From NCBI GenBank assembly GCA_025923195.1, contig JAICGJ010000030.1:1-42068 (forward strand): 42,068 bases of DNA, in the 5' to 3' direction. Below the pieces are notes generated by a model that saw only the letters and a program-made list of their open reading frames with translations, did not search any database and was not told where the DNA came from. Position 1 is the stretch's first letter; each line of letters begins with the position of its first letter. This document shows positions 1-8,498 of this stretch, piece by piece. The position numbers were made by a program, and so were the translations under genes. Origin of the DNA: Chryseolinea sp. GTDB taxonomy: Bacteria; Bacteroidota; Bacteroidia; Cytophagales; Cyclobacteriaceae.

Positions 1-2
1 AG

Positions 3-218
3 GAAAATGATCTGTATTCCAGGGTTTTCGGCCGTTCTGCACTAAAGTATCAGGAAACCTTGGACTTCACTAGGATTATTTATTCATTGGTTGGGATGAC
101 ACAACGACTGCCGTCGCGCAACGAACCAATGGAATACTGGCAACGGCTTACAAAGGCAGAAGAGTTTCATAATAATTTGCTACTGGTCTGTGCAGATATT
201 GCTTACACAACATATTAA
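3..218 (+). CDS. C-terminal end of an unidentified protein (5' truncated by window edge)
   Basis: The frame beginning at base 3 is open for 71 codons to a TAA at 216-218 and ends in ...CADIAYTTY. It has no stop upstream inside the window, so it is most likely the tail of a gene that begins outside. The composition looks protein-like (MEYWQRLTKAEEFHNNL), but I recognise no family. The next gene starts about 50 bases later on the same strand, so it may be the upstream member of the metal-efflux operon. Codon-level plausibility is the only support. Confidence 0.5.
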   Translation, partial: ENDLYSRVFGRSALKYQETLDFTRIIYSLVGMTQRLPSRNEPMEYWQRLTKAEEFHNNLLLVCADIAYTTY

Positions 219-268
219 CAAACGCTCGAAATCCCTAGATTAAGAATCATTTCTAACATCCAAGCCGC

Positions 269-1537
269 ATGGTAAAGGCTATCATCTCCTGGTCCCTAAA
301 AAATAAGTGGATCGTTATCACCATGTACACAATGATGATAATCTATGGTATTTACTCAGTGATCAATACACCGGTTGATGCAATTCCAGATTTATCTGAA
401 AATCAGGTTATCATTTACACGGAATGGATGGGGCGGAATCCACAAATTATAGAAGACCAGGTAACCTATCCTCTAACAAGCAATCTCCAGGGGATACCGA
501 AAGTGAAAAATATCAGAGCCTCATCCATGTTCGGAATGAGCTTCGTCTTTGTCATCTTCGAAGATGCTGTAGACATTTATTGGGCTCGAGCCCGGGTGTT
601 GGAACGCCTGAACTATGCTACGCGGCTGCTGCCTCAGAACGTTACGCCAACTCTTGGGCCAGACGGTACAGGCTTAGGCCACGTTTATTGGTACACATTG
701 CATGCCCCTGGTTATGATCTCGGTGAACTACGCGCCCTGCAGGACTGGTACATTCGATTTGCGCTCCAAACGGTAGAGGGCGTTAGCGAGGTTGCGTCCT
801 ATGGTGGTTATCAAAAACAATATCAAGTCGTGGTAGATCCCTTGAAGCTCCGATATTATAACATTGGCTTAATGGAAGTAGTGAATACAATAAAGGCTAA
901 CAATAATGAAGTAGGGGGAAGGAAATTTGAACTGTCGGATATCGGTTACATTATCAAGAGTACGGGCTATATCAAAAATATTCACGAGATCGAAAATATT
1001 CCGCTGAGAACTGTCAACGCGACGCCGATCACCGTAAAAGACATTGGTTCCGTGCAAATGGGTGGTGAATTGCGCCTTGGAATTATTGATGAAAATGGCG
1101 AAGGCGAAAAAGTGGGGGGAATAGTCATTATGCGATATGGTGAAAATGCTAAGGAAGTAATTGACCGCGTAAAAACAAAGCTCGACGATGTCAAAAATGG
1201 TTTGCCCGAAGGTGTAAGCATTAAGCCTGCTTATGACCGATCCGATCTGATTGAAGCAACAATCAAAACGTTAAGTGAAGCAGTCACCGAAGAAATCATT
1301 GTCGTTGCTGTCATACTTTTCTTATTCCTGTTTCATGTAAGAAGCGCCTTGATCGTTGTCATTACTATTCCTGTATCGGTACTTTTTGCGTTCATTCTTA
1401 TGAACTGGTTTGGAATAACATCCAACATCATGTCCCTTGCTGGAGTTGCGCTTGCTGTGGGTGACCTTGTGGACGCCGGAATCGTCATGGTAGAAAACGC
1501 TATGAAGTCGATCGGTGGTGAAACTGAAACTACCTAG
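269..1537 (+). CDS. cusA: CusA-type heavy-metal RND pump, N-terminal half (copy A)
   Basis: This is the N-terminal 422 residues of a heavy-metal efflux RND transporter (CusA/CzcA family). It contains TM1 (about residues 14-34), the first periplasmic porter half with the family signature DAIPDLSENQVIIYTEW, and TM2-TM4. TM4 reads VGDLVDAGIVMVENA, which carries the Asp (D402) matching the proton-relay Asp405 of E. coli CusA and resembles the monovalent Cu/Ag subgroup. The protein then stops (TAG 1535-1537) in the cytoplasmic loop just after TM4, where intact family members of about 1040 residues continue. The missing remainder is encoded by the next ORF, which starts 2 bases later in another frame. 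The two products would have to associate in the inner membrane to make one protomer. The start at 269 gives MVKAIISWSLKNKW, matching the family N-terminus. Family assignment is certain; function as a split protein is inferred. Confidence 0.93.
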   Translation: MVKAIISWSLKNKWIVITMYTMMIIYGIYSVINTPVDAIPDLSENQVIIYTEWMGRNPQIIEDQVTYPLTSNLQGIPKVKNIRASSMFGMSFVFVIFEDAVDIYWARARVLERLNYATRLLPQNVTPTLGPDGTGLGHVYWYTLHAPGYDLGELRALQDWYIRFALQTVEGVSEVASYGGYQKQYQVVVDPLKLRYYNIGLMEVVNTIKANNNEVGGRKFELSDIGYIIKSTGYIKNIHEIENIPLRTVNATPITVKDIGSVQMGGELRLGIIDENGEGEKVGGIVIMRYGENAKEVIDRVKTKLDDVKNGLPEGVSIKPAYDRSDLIEATIKTLSEAVTEEIIVVAVILFLFLFHVRSALIVVITIPVSVLFAFILMNWFGITSNIMSLAGVALAVGDLVDAGIVMVENAMKSIGGETETT

Positions 1538-1539
1538 CG

Positions 1540-3423
1540 ATGGAAGAGAAAGAAAGAATCGAAAAAATAGAAAAATCATCGCAGCTTATTGGAAAAGCGG
1601 TGGTAAGTTCTATTCTCGTGACGCTAGTTTCTTTTAGTCCGATACTCTTCCTTACCGGTCAGGAACATAAAATGTTTTCTCCCTTAGTTTGGACAAAAAC
1701 TTTTGCGATGATCGGGTCCGGTCTTGTAGCCATTATACTTGTGCCTGTGCTGATGACAATCTTTCTAAAGGGAAAGATCCGGCCTGAAAATAAACATCCT
1801 GTAAGTCGTTTCTTCATGTGGATGTATGGACCGATAATAAGGTGGTGCCTCAAGTGGAAAAAACTCACACTTGCTTTTGCTTTAGTGCTTGTTTTAGGTA
1901 GTGTTCCAGTTGTATTGAATCTCGGTACTGAATTCATGCCGCCCCTCGACGAAGGCTCGATTCTATTTATGCCCGTCACGCTTCCAGATATTTCCAACAA
2001 TGAAGCAAAACGCCTCTTACAAGTTCAGGACAAGATCATCAAATCAATTCCTGAAGTTGATAATGTTCTTGGAAAAGCAGGGAGGGCAAATACAGCAACG
2101 GACAACGCACCCATGAGCATGATAGAAACAATCATTATCCTGAAACCCGAACGCGAATGGAGAGATGGATTCACAAAAGACGAAATCATCAGGGAAATCA
2201 ACAACAAACTAGCCATTCCAGGAGTGATCAACAGTTTCACGCAGCCCGTCATTAACCGGATCAACATGCTGTCTACCGGTATCCGAACCGATGTGGGCTT
2301 AAAAATATACGGTCAAAGCCTGGACTCGATAAACGTGTTGGCGCACGAATTCAAGAAACATCTGGAAGGCCTTGAGGGAGTGGCTGACCTGTATGTCGAA
2401 CCCATCGTTGGAGGAAAATATATTGATATAAAGGTCAACAAAGATGCTATCGGGAGATACGGGTTAAGCACTGACGACATAAACATGAACATTGAGACTG
2501 CCCTGGGAGGGATAAGCACCACTACCACCATCGAAGCACGCGAGCGCTTCTCTGTGAATGTGCGGTTTGCGCAAGATTATCGGCACACGCTCAACGATCT
2601 CCAACGCATACAAATTCAGACATCACTTGGTCCGATTCCTCTTTCAACAGTTGCTGAAATCAGCATCACCGAAGGACCGCCAATGATCAACTCTGAAAAT
2701 GCGATGTTAAGAGGAACACTGCTATTTAATGTCCGGGGGAGAGACATGGGAAGCACTGTTTCGAATGCTAAGGAACGTCTTGAAAAAGCTGTGCAGAATT
2801 TACCCAAAGGTTATTACCTTGAATGGAGCGGGCAGTACGAAAACCAGGTCCGGGCTCAAAACCGATTGATGGTAATCATTCCGATAGTGTTATTGATTAT
2901 ACTCGTCATCCTGTACTTCACTTTTACCAATATTAGGGAAGTGTTGATTGTGTTGTCTAGTATTCCCGTGGCTCTCGTTGGAGGGGCTTACTCGCTATAT
3001 TTCTTCGAAGTAAACTTCTCGGTTGCTGTGGCGGTCGGATTTATCGCACTATTTGGAATTGCGGTGGAGACTGGCGTGCTAATGCTGGTTTACCTCAACA
3101 ACTCACTGTACTTCAAAATTAAAAATCACGACGATGGCAACCTTACCAACAAAGACATTGAGGACGCAATATATGATGGCGCTGTTCAACGCCTTCGTCC
3201 GAAGCTGATGACCGTACTCGTAGATGTTATTGGTTTGTTGCCCGTGTTGCTTGCGACAGGGCCTGGAAGCGATGTGATGAAACCAATTACAATTCCTTTT
3301 GTGTTCGGTTTGTTGACATCCACAATTTTCGTTTTGATCGTTCTTCCAGTTATGTATGCTTATGTGAGGGAAAGAGAACTCACAAAAAAAGGACAACTTG
3401 ACTATAGAGTTCTGGAGGGATAA
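1540..3423 (+). CDS. cusA: CusA-type heavy-metal RND pump, C-terminal half (copy A)
   Basis: These 627 residues continue the preceding half pump. They begin in the loop before TM5 (EKIEKSSQLIGKAVVSSILV) and hold TM5-TM7, the second porter half and TM8-TM12. Residues matching the E. coli CusA proton relay are present: Glu in GIAVETGVLML and Lys in RLRPKLMTV. Of the three methionines that bind metal in CusA, M573 (NRINMLSTGI, M243 here) and M672 (GPPMINSEN, M382 here) are kept. The central M623 position reads GGISTTTT, giving Ser at about residue 326. The ATG at 1540 lies 2 bases after the TAG of the N-half and in a different frame, so translation is probably coupled. No strong ribosome-binding site is visible. 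The combined length of both halves (1049 aa) equals a normal full-length pump, so nothing of the domain structure is lost. Confidence 0.92.
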   Translation: MEEKERIEKIEKSSQLIGKAVVSSILVTLVSFSPILFLTGQEHKMFSPLVWTKTFAMIGSGLVAIILVPVLMTIFLKGKIRPENKHPVSRFFMWMYGPIIRWCLKWKKLTLAFALVLVLGSVPVVLNLGTEFMPPLDEGSILFMPVTLPDISNNEAKRLLQVQDKIIKSIPEVDNVLGKAGRANTATDNAPMSMIETIIILKPEREWRDGFTKDEIIREINNKLAIPGVINSFTQPVINRINMLSTGIRTDVGLKIYGQSLDSINVLAHEFKKHLEGLEGVADLYVEPIVGGKYIDIKVNKDAIGRYGLSTDDINMNIETALGGISTTTTIEARERFSVNVRFAQDYRHTLNDLQRIQIQTSLGPIPLSTVAEISITEGPPMINSENAMLRGTLLFNVRGRDMGSTVSNAKERLEKAVQNLPKGYYLEWSGQYENQVRAQNRLMVIIPIVLLIILVILYFTFTNIREVLIVLSSIPVALVGGAYSLYFFEVNFSVAVAVGFIALFGIAVETGVLMLVYLNNSLYFKIKNHDDGNLTNKDIEDAIYDGAVQRLRPKLMTVLVDVIGLLPVLLATGPGSDVMKPITIPFVFGLLTSTIFVLIVLPVMYAYVRERELTKKGQLDYRVLEG

Positions 3424-3496
3424 GAAAAAAAACTGCGTTATAAGTAAGTTTTAGGACCTTTTCCCGGAATTTCACAAGCGAATATCGTTAAAGTAT

Positions 3497-3528
3497 AAAT
3501 CCAAATCCGCACAAATCCGTTACATTTG
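3497..3528 (+). promoter_or_regulatory. AAATCC repeats and TAnnTTTG-like -7 element upstream of HYC_CC_PP gene
   Basis: Three copies of AAATCC lie at 3497, 3503 and 3513. They are followed by TACATTTG at 3521-3528, which fits the Bacteroidota -7 consensus TAnnTTTG. No clear -33 TTG lies at the usual spacing, and the predicted start would leave almost no leader before the ATG at 3537. The repeats could be an operator that replaces a -33 contact. This is a candidate only. Confidence 0.35.
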
Positions 3529-3536
3529 AATAGTAA

Positions 3537-3944
3537 ATGAAGCCGGCTCGAACCATATCAAGTCTAATGCTAGCCATCCTGGTGCTGATTTCGTCCACCA
3601 ACTTCATGGTGGGTATACACTTTTGTATGGGTGAAATTCAGAATATCGCGTTGCTTGCAAAGCCTGACGGGTGTGAAAAGGAAAAAACTCTTCCGCCCTG
3701 CCATAGACATACAAAAGCACCTTGCTGCGAGGATGAGACTGTGATTCATAAGGGTGATGATTTGAAAGCTTCAATATCTGAACTTCAAATTCTTGGTCTT
3801 GAAATTATTGATTGTGAACGCACGCTCGTGGCCATATCAGAAATCATACCTTCAGCGCCATTGTCCCGCATTGACTATTACGATTATGATCCGCCTTTGC
3901 GATCATGGGACTTAACCGTCGATCATCAAGTTTTCCTGATCTGA
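3537..3944 (+). CDS. HYC_CC_PP family secreted metal-associated protein
   Basis: A 135-residue protein with an N-terminal signal/anchor (about residues 6-26). It carries the three marks that name the Bacteroidota HYC_CC_PP family: HFC (residues 28-30), CC (63-64, in APCCEDE) and PP (119-120, in DYDPPL). Extra potential metal ligands lie between them (C46, C55, H56, H58). Members of this family are found beside metal-efflux RND genes; no biochemical role is established that I know of. Here it sits between the two split cusA genes, 113 bases after copy A and 98 bases before copy B, so a role in periplasmic copper/silver sensing or handling is inferred from position and from the Cys/His content. 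The start at 3537 is preceded by a possible -7 element. Confidence 0.82.
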   Translation: MKPARTISSLMLAILVLISSTNFMVGIHFCMGEIQNIALLAKPDGCEKEKTLPPCHRHTKAPCCEDETVIHKGDDLKASISELQILGLEIIDCERTLVAISEIIPSAPLSRIDYYDYDPPLRSWDLTVDHQVFLI

Positions 3945-4042
3945 TTTTTTCCCTTCTTTTTTGAAGAGTGTTCCACTCTTTCTGTAAGCGCGTTACCCAA
4001 GCGATTACAAGTCTCTCTTTTTTACATCCTTCATTTTTAGTT

Positions 4043-5329
4043 ATGATAGAAAGCCTAATTTCTTTCTCCCTTCGCAACAGATTTTTAGTCCTGTTGATTG
4101 CTGCAGGAATGTTCGCCTGGGGCATCTTTTCTGTCAGCGTGAACAAAATCGATGCGATTCCTGACCTATCCGAAAACCAAGTGATCGTGTTTACTGAGTG
4201 GACAGGACGCAGTCCACAGATCATAGAAGACCAGGTAACCTATCCGTTGGTTACAAATCTGCAAGGCCTCCCCGAGGTGAAGTATGTAAGGGGATCGTCT
4301 ATGTTTGGTATGAGCTTCGTTTATGTGATCTTCAAAGATGATACTGAGGTGTATTGGGCTCGTGAACGCGTTCTTGAACGACTCAATTACGCCACCCGGT
4401 TACTTCCGGAAGGGGTAACGCCCACGCTCGGGCCCGACGGAACAGGTGTCGGTCACATCCTATGGTACACCCTTGACGCTCCCGGGATGGATCTTGGCGA
4501 ACAACGGGCACTTCAGGACTGGTATGTAAAATTTGCACTACAAAATGCACCTGGCGTAAGTGAAATTGCATCCTTTGGGGGTTTCCAAAAACAATATCAG
4601 GTAACGCTCAATCCGAATAAGCTGACTTACTATGACTTGTCGGCTCAAGCTGTCATACAATCCATCCGCACTAATAATAACGAAACAGGTGGGCGCAAGT
4701 TCGAGATGAGCGACATTGGGTACATCATAAAGACGAGCGGATACTTGAAGTCTATTGAAGAAATCGAAAACATTCCTGTTAAGACCGTCAACGCAACCGC
4801 GGTAACTGTGGCTGATGTTGCCTCTGTTCAGATGACCGGCGAAACAAGGCTTGGAATATTTGATCTTGACGGTCAAGGTGAAGTAGTAGGAGGCATTGTA
4901 GTAATGCGCTACGGAGAAAACGCTGATGAGGTAATAACTGGTGTGAAAAGGAAAATGGAGGAAGTCGCAAAGGGCTTCCCCGAAGGTGTGAAGTTCAATA
5001 TTGTCTATGATAGAAGTGAACTGATACAGGAGTCAATCTCTTCCATTAAGACGACATTGATAGAGGAAATGATCGTCGTCTCGTTGGTCGTGATCGTATT
5101 TTTGTTTCACTGGCGAAGTGCGGTCAGCATCATTATCCAGATACCGATTACAATCGCAGCAAGCTTTATTTTGTTGAATTCATTTGGAATTACTTCCAAC
5201 ATTATGTCCCTAACCGGTATTGCACTGGCAATTGGCGTTATCGTGGATAATGGAATCATCATGGCGGAGAACTCTTACAAAAATTTATCGACACGTTTTG
5301 CGGAATTAAATCCTGAAACTAAAAAATAG
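4043..5329 (+). CDS. cusA: CusA-type heavy-metal RND pump, N-terminal half (copy B)
   Basis: The N-terminal 428 residues of a second CusA-type pump, clearly paralogous to copy A (shared DAIPDLSENQV, SNIMSL and the TLGPDGTG motif). I chose the ATG at 4043 (MIESLISFSLRNRFLV) over one 75 bases upstream because it aligns with the N-terminus of copy A. The upstream extension looks like untranslated sequence. TM4 reads AIGVIVDNGIIMAENSY and keeps the proton-relay Asp. The frame ends with TAG at 5327-5329 right after NPETKK, in the cytoplasmic loop after TM4. The second half follows in the same reading frame: TAG, one GGT codon, then ATG. This copy therefore differs from an uninterrupted gene by a single nonsense codon. 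It heads an operon with TolC and two CusB genes and is probably the main pump of the island. Confidence 0.93.
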   Translation: MIESLISFSLRNRFLVLLIAAGMFAWGIFSVSVNKIDAIPDLSENQVIVFTEWTGRSPQIIEDQVTYPLVTNLQGLPEVKYVRGSSMFGMSFVYVIFKDDTEVYWARERVLERLNYATRLLPEGVTPTLGPDGTGVGHILWYTLDAPGMDLGEQRALQDWYVKFALQNAPGVSEIASFGGFQKQYQVTLNPNKLTYYDLSAQAVIQSIRTNNNETGGRKFEMSDIGYIIKTSGYLKSIEEIENIPVKTVNATAVTVADVASVQMTGETRLGIFDLDGQGEVVGGIVVMRYGENADEVITGVKRKMEEVAKGFPEGVKFNIVYDRSELIQESISSIKTTLIEEMIVVSLVVIVFLFHWRSAVSIIIQIPITIAASFILLNSFGITSNIMSLTGIALAIGVIVDNGIIMAENSYKNLSTRFAELNPETKK

Positions 5330-5332
5330 GGT

Positions 5333-7261
5333 ATGGCTAAAAGATTGTTCAATAGAAATTTTGTAAAGATAGATGAGCACGAAAGGATGCAAATCATCGA
5401 GAAATCTTCTAAACAGGTTTCACGTGGAGTCTTTTATTCCACCATTATTATCATCACCTCATTCCTGCCGGTGTTCATGTTAACAGGACAGGAAGGAAAA
5501 CTCTTCCACCCCCTGGCATTTACAAAAACGTTTATCATGTTGGTGGATGCAATCCTTGTAGTCACGCTTGCACCGGTTATCATCTCCTTCTTCATGAAAG
5601 GCAAATTTAATTATGAAGGAAAGAATCCAATAAACAGGTTTCTGGAAAGAGTATATGAACCGCTTATCCGGACTTGCATGAAGTGGCGAAAGACCACAAT
5701 AGGTGTAAACATCCTGGCTCTCCTTATCAGTATTCCCCTTGTCATGAGTCTTGGCAGTGAATTTATGCCCCCGCTGGATGAGCAGTCCATACTCTTCATG
5801 CCTGTTACTTTACCAGATGTTTCAAATGAGGAGGTGAAACGTATCCTTCAGGTTCAGGACAGGATCATCAAGTCGGTACCAGAGGTAGATAAGGTTCTTG
5901 GCAAGGCAGGACGGGCAAGCACAGCCACGGACAATTCGCCAATCAGCATGATCGAAACTATTATCATGCTGAAGCCAAAGTCAGAATGGAGAGAAGGCGT
6001 AACAAAAAATGAAATCATCAACGAGCTCGATGCGAAGTTGCAAATTCCAGGAGTAGTGAATGGTTGGACCCAGCCAATCATCAATAGAATTAATATGCTG
6101 GCAACAGGTATCCGCACCGATGTGGGTGTTAAGGTGTACGGACAAGACCTCGACAGCATAGCTGCACTTTCTGAGAAAGTAAAATCCGCATTGAAAGACG
6201 TACCTGGAGTTAGAGATCTTTACGTAGATCCAATCACAGGAGGAAAATATTTAAACATAGAGGTTGATCGCAACGCGTTAGGAAAGTATGGCTTAAACGT
6301 GGATGAAGTGAACATGATCGTAGAATCAGCTATTGGCGGTTCTACCATTGGTCAAACCATTGAAGGGCGTCAAAGATTTACCATCAGCGTGAGACTTGCA
6401 CAAGATTATAGGAGCAATATAGAGCAAATCAAACGCATTCCAATTAAAACCCCTGCACTTGGGACTATTCCCCTATCTGCAGTCGCCGACATAAAATTCG
6501 AGAATGGTCCACCGATGATCGTGTCGGAAAACGCCATGCTCAGAGGCGCTGTCCTTTTTAATGTAAGAGACAGAGACCTGGGAAGTACCGTAGAAGAAGC
6601 CATTCAAACACTAAGCGAAAACGTGGGTGAGCTTCCGAATGGGTATTACATGGAATGGAGCGGTCAATATGAAAATCTTATTCGGGGGAAACAAACCCTG
6701 CTGATCATTGTACCTGTAGTGTTGCTCATCATTTTCGCATCACTTTATCTCGCTTTCAAGTCAATTCGGGAGGCATTCTTTAGCCTGATCACCGTTCCCT
6801 TTGCATTGATCGGAGGAGCTTATATGATTTATTTCTGGGGGGTGAATTTATCCGTTGCTGTAGCCGTGGGGTTCATTGCTCTGTTTGGCATCGCAGTAGA
6901 GACCGGTGTAGTGATGGTTATCTATTTGAATGACGCCATGCAACAGCTTGTAAGGGTGCGCGGAAATTCAAGGGACACAATTACAAGAGACGAACTTAGG
7001 GAATATGTGATTGCAGGTGCAGCCAAACGCCTTAGGCCAAAACTAATGACTGTTTGTGTTGCCTTGTTCGGGCTAGTTCCGGTGCTATGGTCCACCGGAG
7101 TTGGGAGCGACGTTATGAAACCTATCGTGTTACCAATGATTGGTGGAGTGTTGACATCGTCAACGCATATCCTACTGGTTACTCCACTCATCTTCCTGAT
7201 GACCAAAGAATATGAACTTAGAAAATTTGGAAAAATGGACATATATGAAGTACAACATTAA
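5333..7261 (+). CDS. cusA: CusA-type heavy-metal RND pump, C-terminal half (copy B)
   Basis: The remaining 642 residues of pump copy B: loop, TM5-TM7, second porter half, TM8-TM12. The protein starts MAKRLFNRNFVKIDEHERM and soon enters the conserved IIEKSSKQVSRGVFYST stretch. The proton-relay Glu (GIAVETGVVMV) and Lys (RLRPKLMTV) are present. Metal-site methionines equivalent to CusA M573 (NRINMLATGI, M255) and M672 (GPPMIVSEN, M395) are kept, while the M623 position is Thr (GGSTIGQT, residue 338), so the triad is again incomplete. The ATG lies 3 bases after the N-half stop, in the same frame. The 3' end overlaps the TolC-family gene by 17 bases, which argues for coupled expression. Combined length of the halves is about 1070 aa. 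Confidence 0.92.
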   Translation: MAKRLFNRNFVKIDEHERMQIIEKSSKQVSRGVFYSTIIIITSFLPVFMLTGQEGKLFHPLAFTKTFIMLVDAILVVTLAPVIISFFMKGKFNYEGKNPINRFLERVYEPLIRTCMKWRKTTIGVNILALLISIPLVMSLGSEFMPPLDEQSILFMPVTLPDVSNEEVKRILQVQDRIIKSVPEVDKVLGKAGRASTATDNSPISMIETIIMLKPKSEWREGVTKNEIINELDAKLQIPGVVNGWTQPIINRINMLATGIRTDVGVKVYGQDLDSIAALSEKVKSALKDVPGVRDLYVDPITGGKYLNIEVDRNALGKYGLNVDEVNMIVESAIGGSTIGQTIEGRQRFTISVRLAQDYRSNIEQIKRIPIKTPALGTIPLSAVADIKFENGPPMIVSENAMLRGAVLFNVRDRDLGSTVEEAIQTLSENVGELPNGYYMEWSGQYENLIRGKQTLLIIVPVVLLIIFASLYLAFKSIREAFFSLITVPFALIGGAYMIYFWGVNLSVAVAVGFIALFGIAVETGVVMVIYLNDAMQQLVRVRGNSRDTITRDELREYVIAGAAKRLRPKLMTVCVALFGLVPVLWSTGVGSDVMKPIVLPMIGGVLTSSTHILLVTPLIFLMTKEYELRKFGKMDIYEVQH

Positions 7262-8498
7262 GAAATCGTTTTTCTTCGCGGGGATCTGTTTGAGCTTAGC
7301 CATTTCAACCTCAGCGCAGATGCTCACCCTTGAGAATGTCCTGGACATCATTGACAAGAAAAATCCAATGCTTCAGGAATACGATAATAAGGTTAAAGCC
7401 TTGCATGAGTATTCCGCCGGGGCAAAAAGTTGGATGGCTCCAATGGTCGGCGCTGGAACGTTTATGTATCCTTACCCGAGTCAAATGATGATGGAGGAAA
7501 GAGATAAAGGCATGTGGATGTTTTCAATTGAACAAGAAATTCCTAATCCAGCCAAGCTAAATGCAAACAGAAATTATCTGCGTTCACGCGCTGGTATTGA
7601 AAAGGAAGGCAGATCAATTCAGTTCAACAACCTTCGCACGGAAGCAAAAACGTACTACTACCAATGGATGGTAGCAGAAGAGAAGTTAAAAGTCTTAATG
7701 GAAAACGAGAAGATCATGGATCTTATGTTGAAGCTCGCCAAAATCCGCTATCCCTATAATCAAGGTAGTCTTGGAAACATTTACAAAGCCGAAGGAAGGC
7801 TTAGCGAGGTTCAAAATATGATTACAATGACTAAGTCCGATATCGAAGCTAATAGTTATAGATTAAAGGCACTGATGTCAATCTCTTCCGAAGATACAAT
7901 AATGATCGACACCACGACAATCGTTGATTTTAACCCGGACCAAATAATATTTGATACTACAACACTGAGTGAACAACGAAGCGATGTCAGGCAAATCGAT
8001 CAAACAATCGAGGTGATGCGTCTTAACCAGCGGCTTCAAAAGTTCCAGGCTAAGCCAGATTTTAAAATAAAATTTGATCACATGCAGCCCGTCGGAAACA
8101 TGCCCAATCAATTTAGTGCTATGGCGATGGTTTCTATCCCGATTGCACCGTGGTCTTCGAAAATGTATAAGTCAGAAGTAAAAGGCATGCATTATGATAT
8201 CGAGGCGATGAAGAAAGGTCGCGAAGCCATTCTCGTTGAGACGAAAGGAATGCTGGCGGGAATGGCGAGACAGATCGTACGCATGAAGCAACAACTCAAT
8301 AATTATGAAACTAAAATCCTTCCGTCATTAAGAAAGAATTATGAAACACTTATGCTGGCATATGAAGAGAACCGTGAGCAGTTACCTATAGTCATTGACG
8401 GATGGGAAGGAATGAATATGGCTCAAATGGACTACCTGGAAAAAATGGAAGAGTATTACTCAATGATCGTAAGCTATGAAAAGGAACTTGAGAAATAA
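7245..8498 (+). CDS. TolC-family outer-membrane efflux protein (CusC-like)
   Basis: A 417-residue exported protein (signal peptide MKYNIKKSFFFAGICLSLA, likely cut near STSAQ) with the long alpha-helical composition of outer-membrane efflux factors. It begins TLENVLDIIDKKNP and carries a long Gln/Lys/Glu-rich second helical repeat ending LEKMEEYYSMIVSYEKELEK. It would form the outer-membrane channel of the tripartite pump with cusA copy B and the CusB adaptors. I take the ATG at 7245, inside the end of cusA copy B, because it starts directly with the signal peptide; an earlier in-frame ATG at 7212 would bury it. The gene overlaps the next one by 23 bases. The family is clear; the metal specificity comes from context only. 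Confidence 0.88.
   Translation: MKYNIKKSFFFAGICLSLAISTSAQMLTLENVLDIIDKKNPMLQEYDNKVKALHEYSAGAKSWMAPMVGAGTFMYPYPSQMMMEERDKGMWMFSIEQEIPNPAKLNANRNYLRSRAGIEKEGRSIQFNNLRTEAKTYYYQWMVAEEKLKVLMENEKIMDLMLKLAKIRYPYNQGSLGNIYKAEGRLSEVQNMITMTKSDIEANSYRLKALMSISSEDTIMIDTTTIVDFNPDQIIFDTTTLSEQRSDVRQIDQTIEVMRLNQRLQKFQAKPDFKIKFDHMQPVGNMPNQFSAMAMVSIPIAPWSSKMYKSEVKGMHYDIEAMKKGREAILVETKGMLAGMARQIVRMKQQLNNYETKILPSLRKNYETLMLAYEENREQLPIVIDGWEGMNMAQMDYLEKMEEYYSMIVSYEKELEK

Noticed and set aside
1535-1540. Programmed frameshift joining the two halves of cusA copy A
   Set aside because: No slippery heptamer or following stem is visible, and the downstream frame has its own TGA at 1525-1527, leaving only a few codons for a shift. 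Reinitiation at the ATG is simpler.
1659-2000. Antisense ORFs inside the cusA genes
   Set aside because: They are shadows of strongly conserved coding sequence on the other strand and have no domain features.
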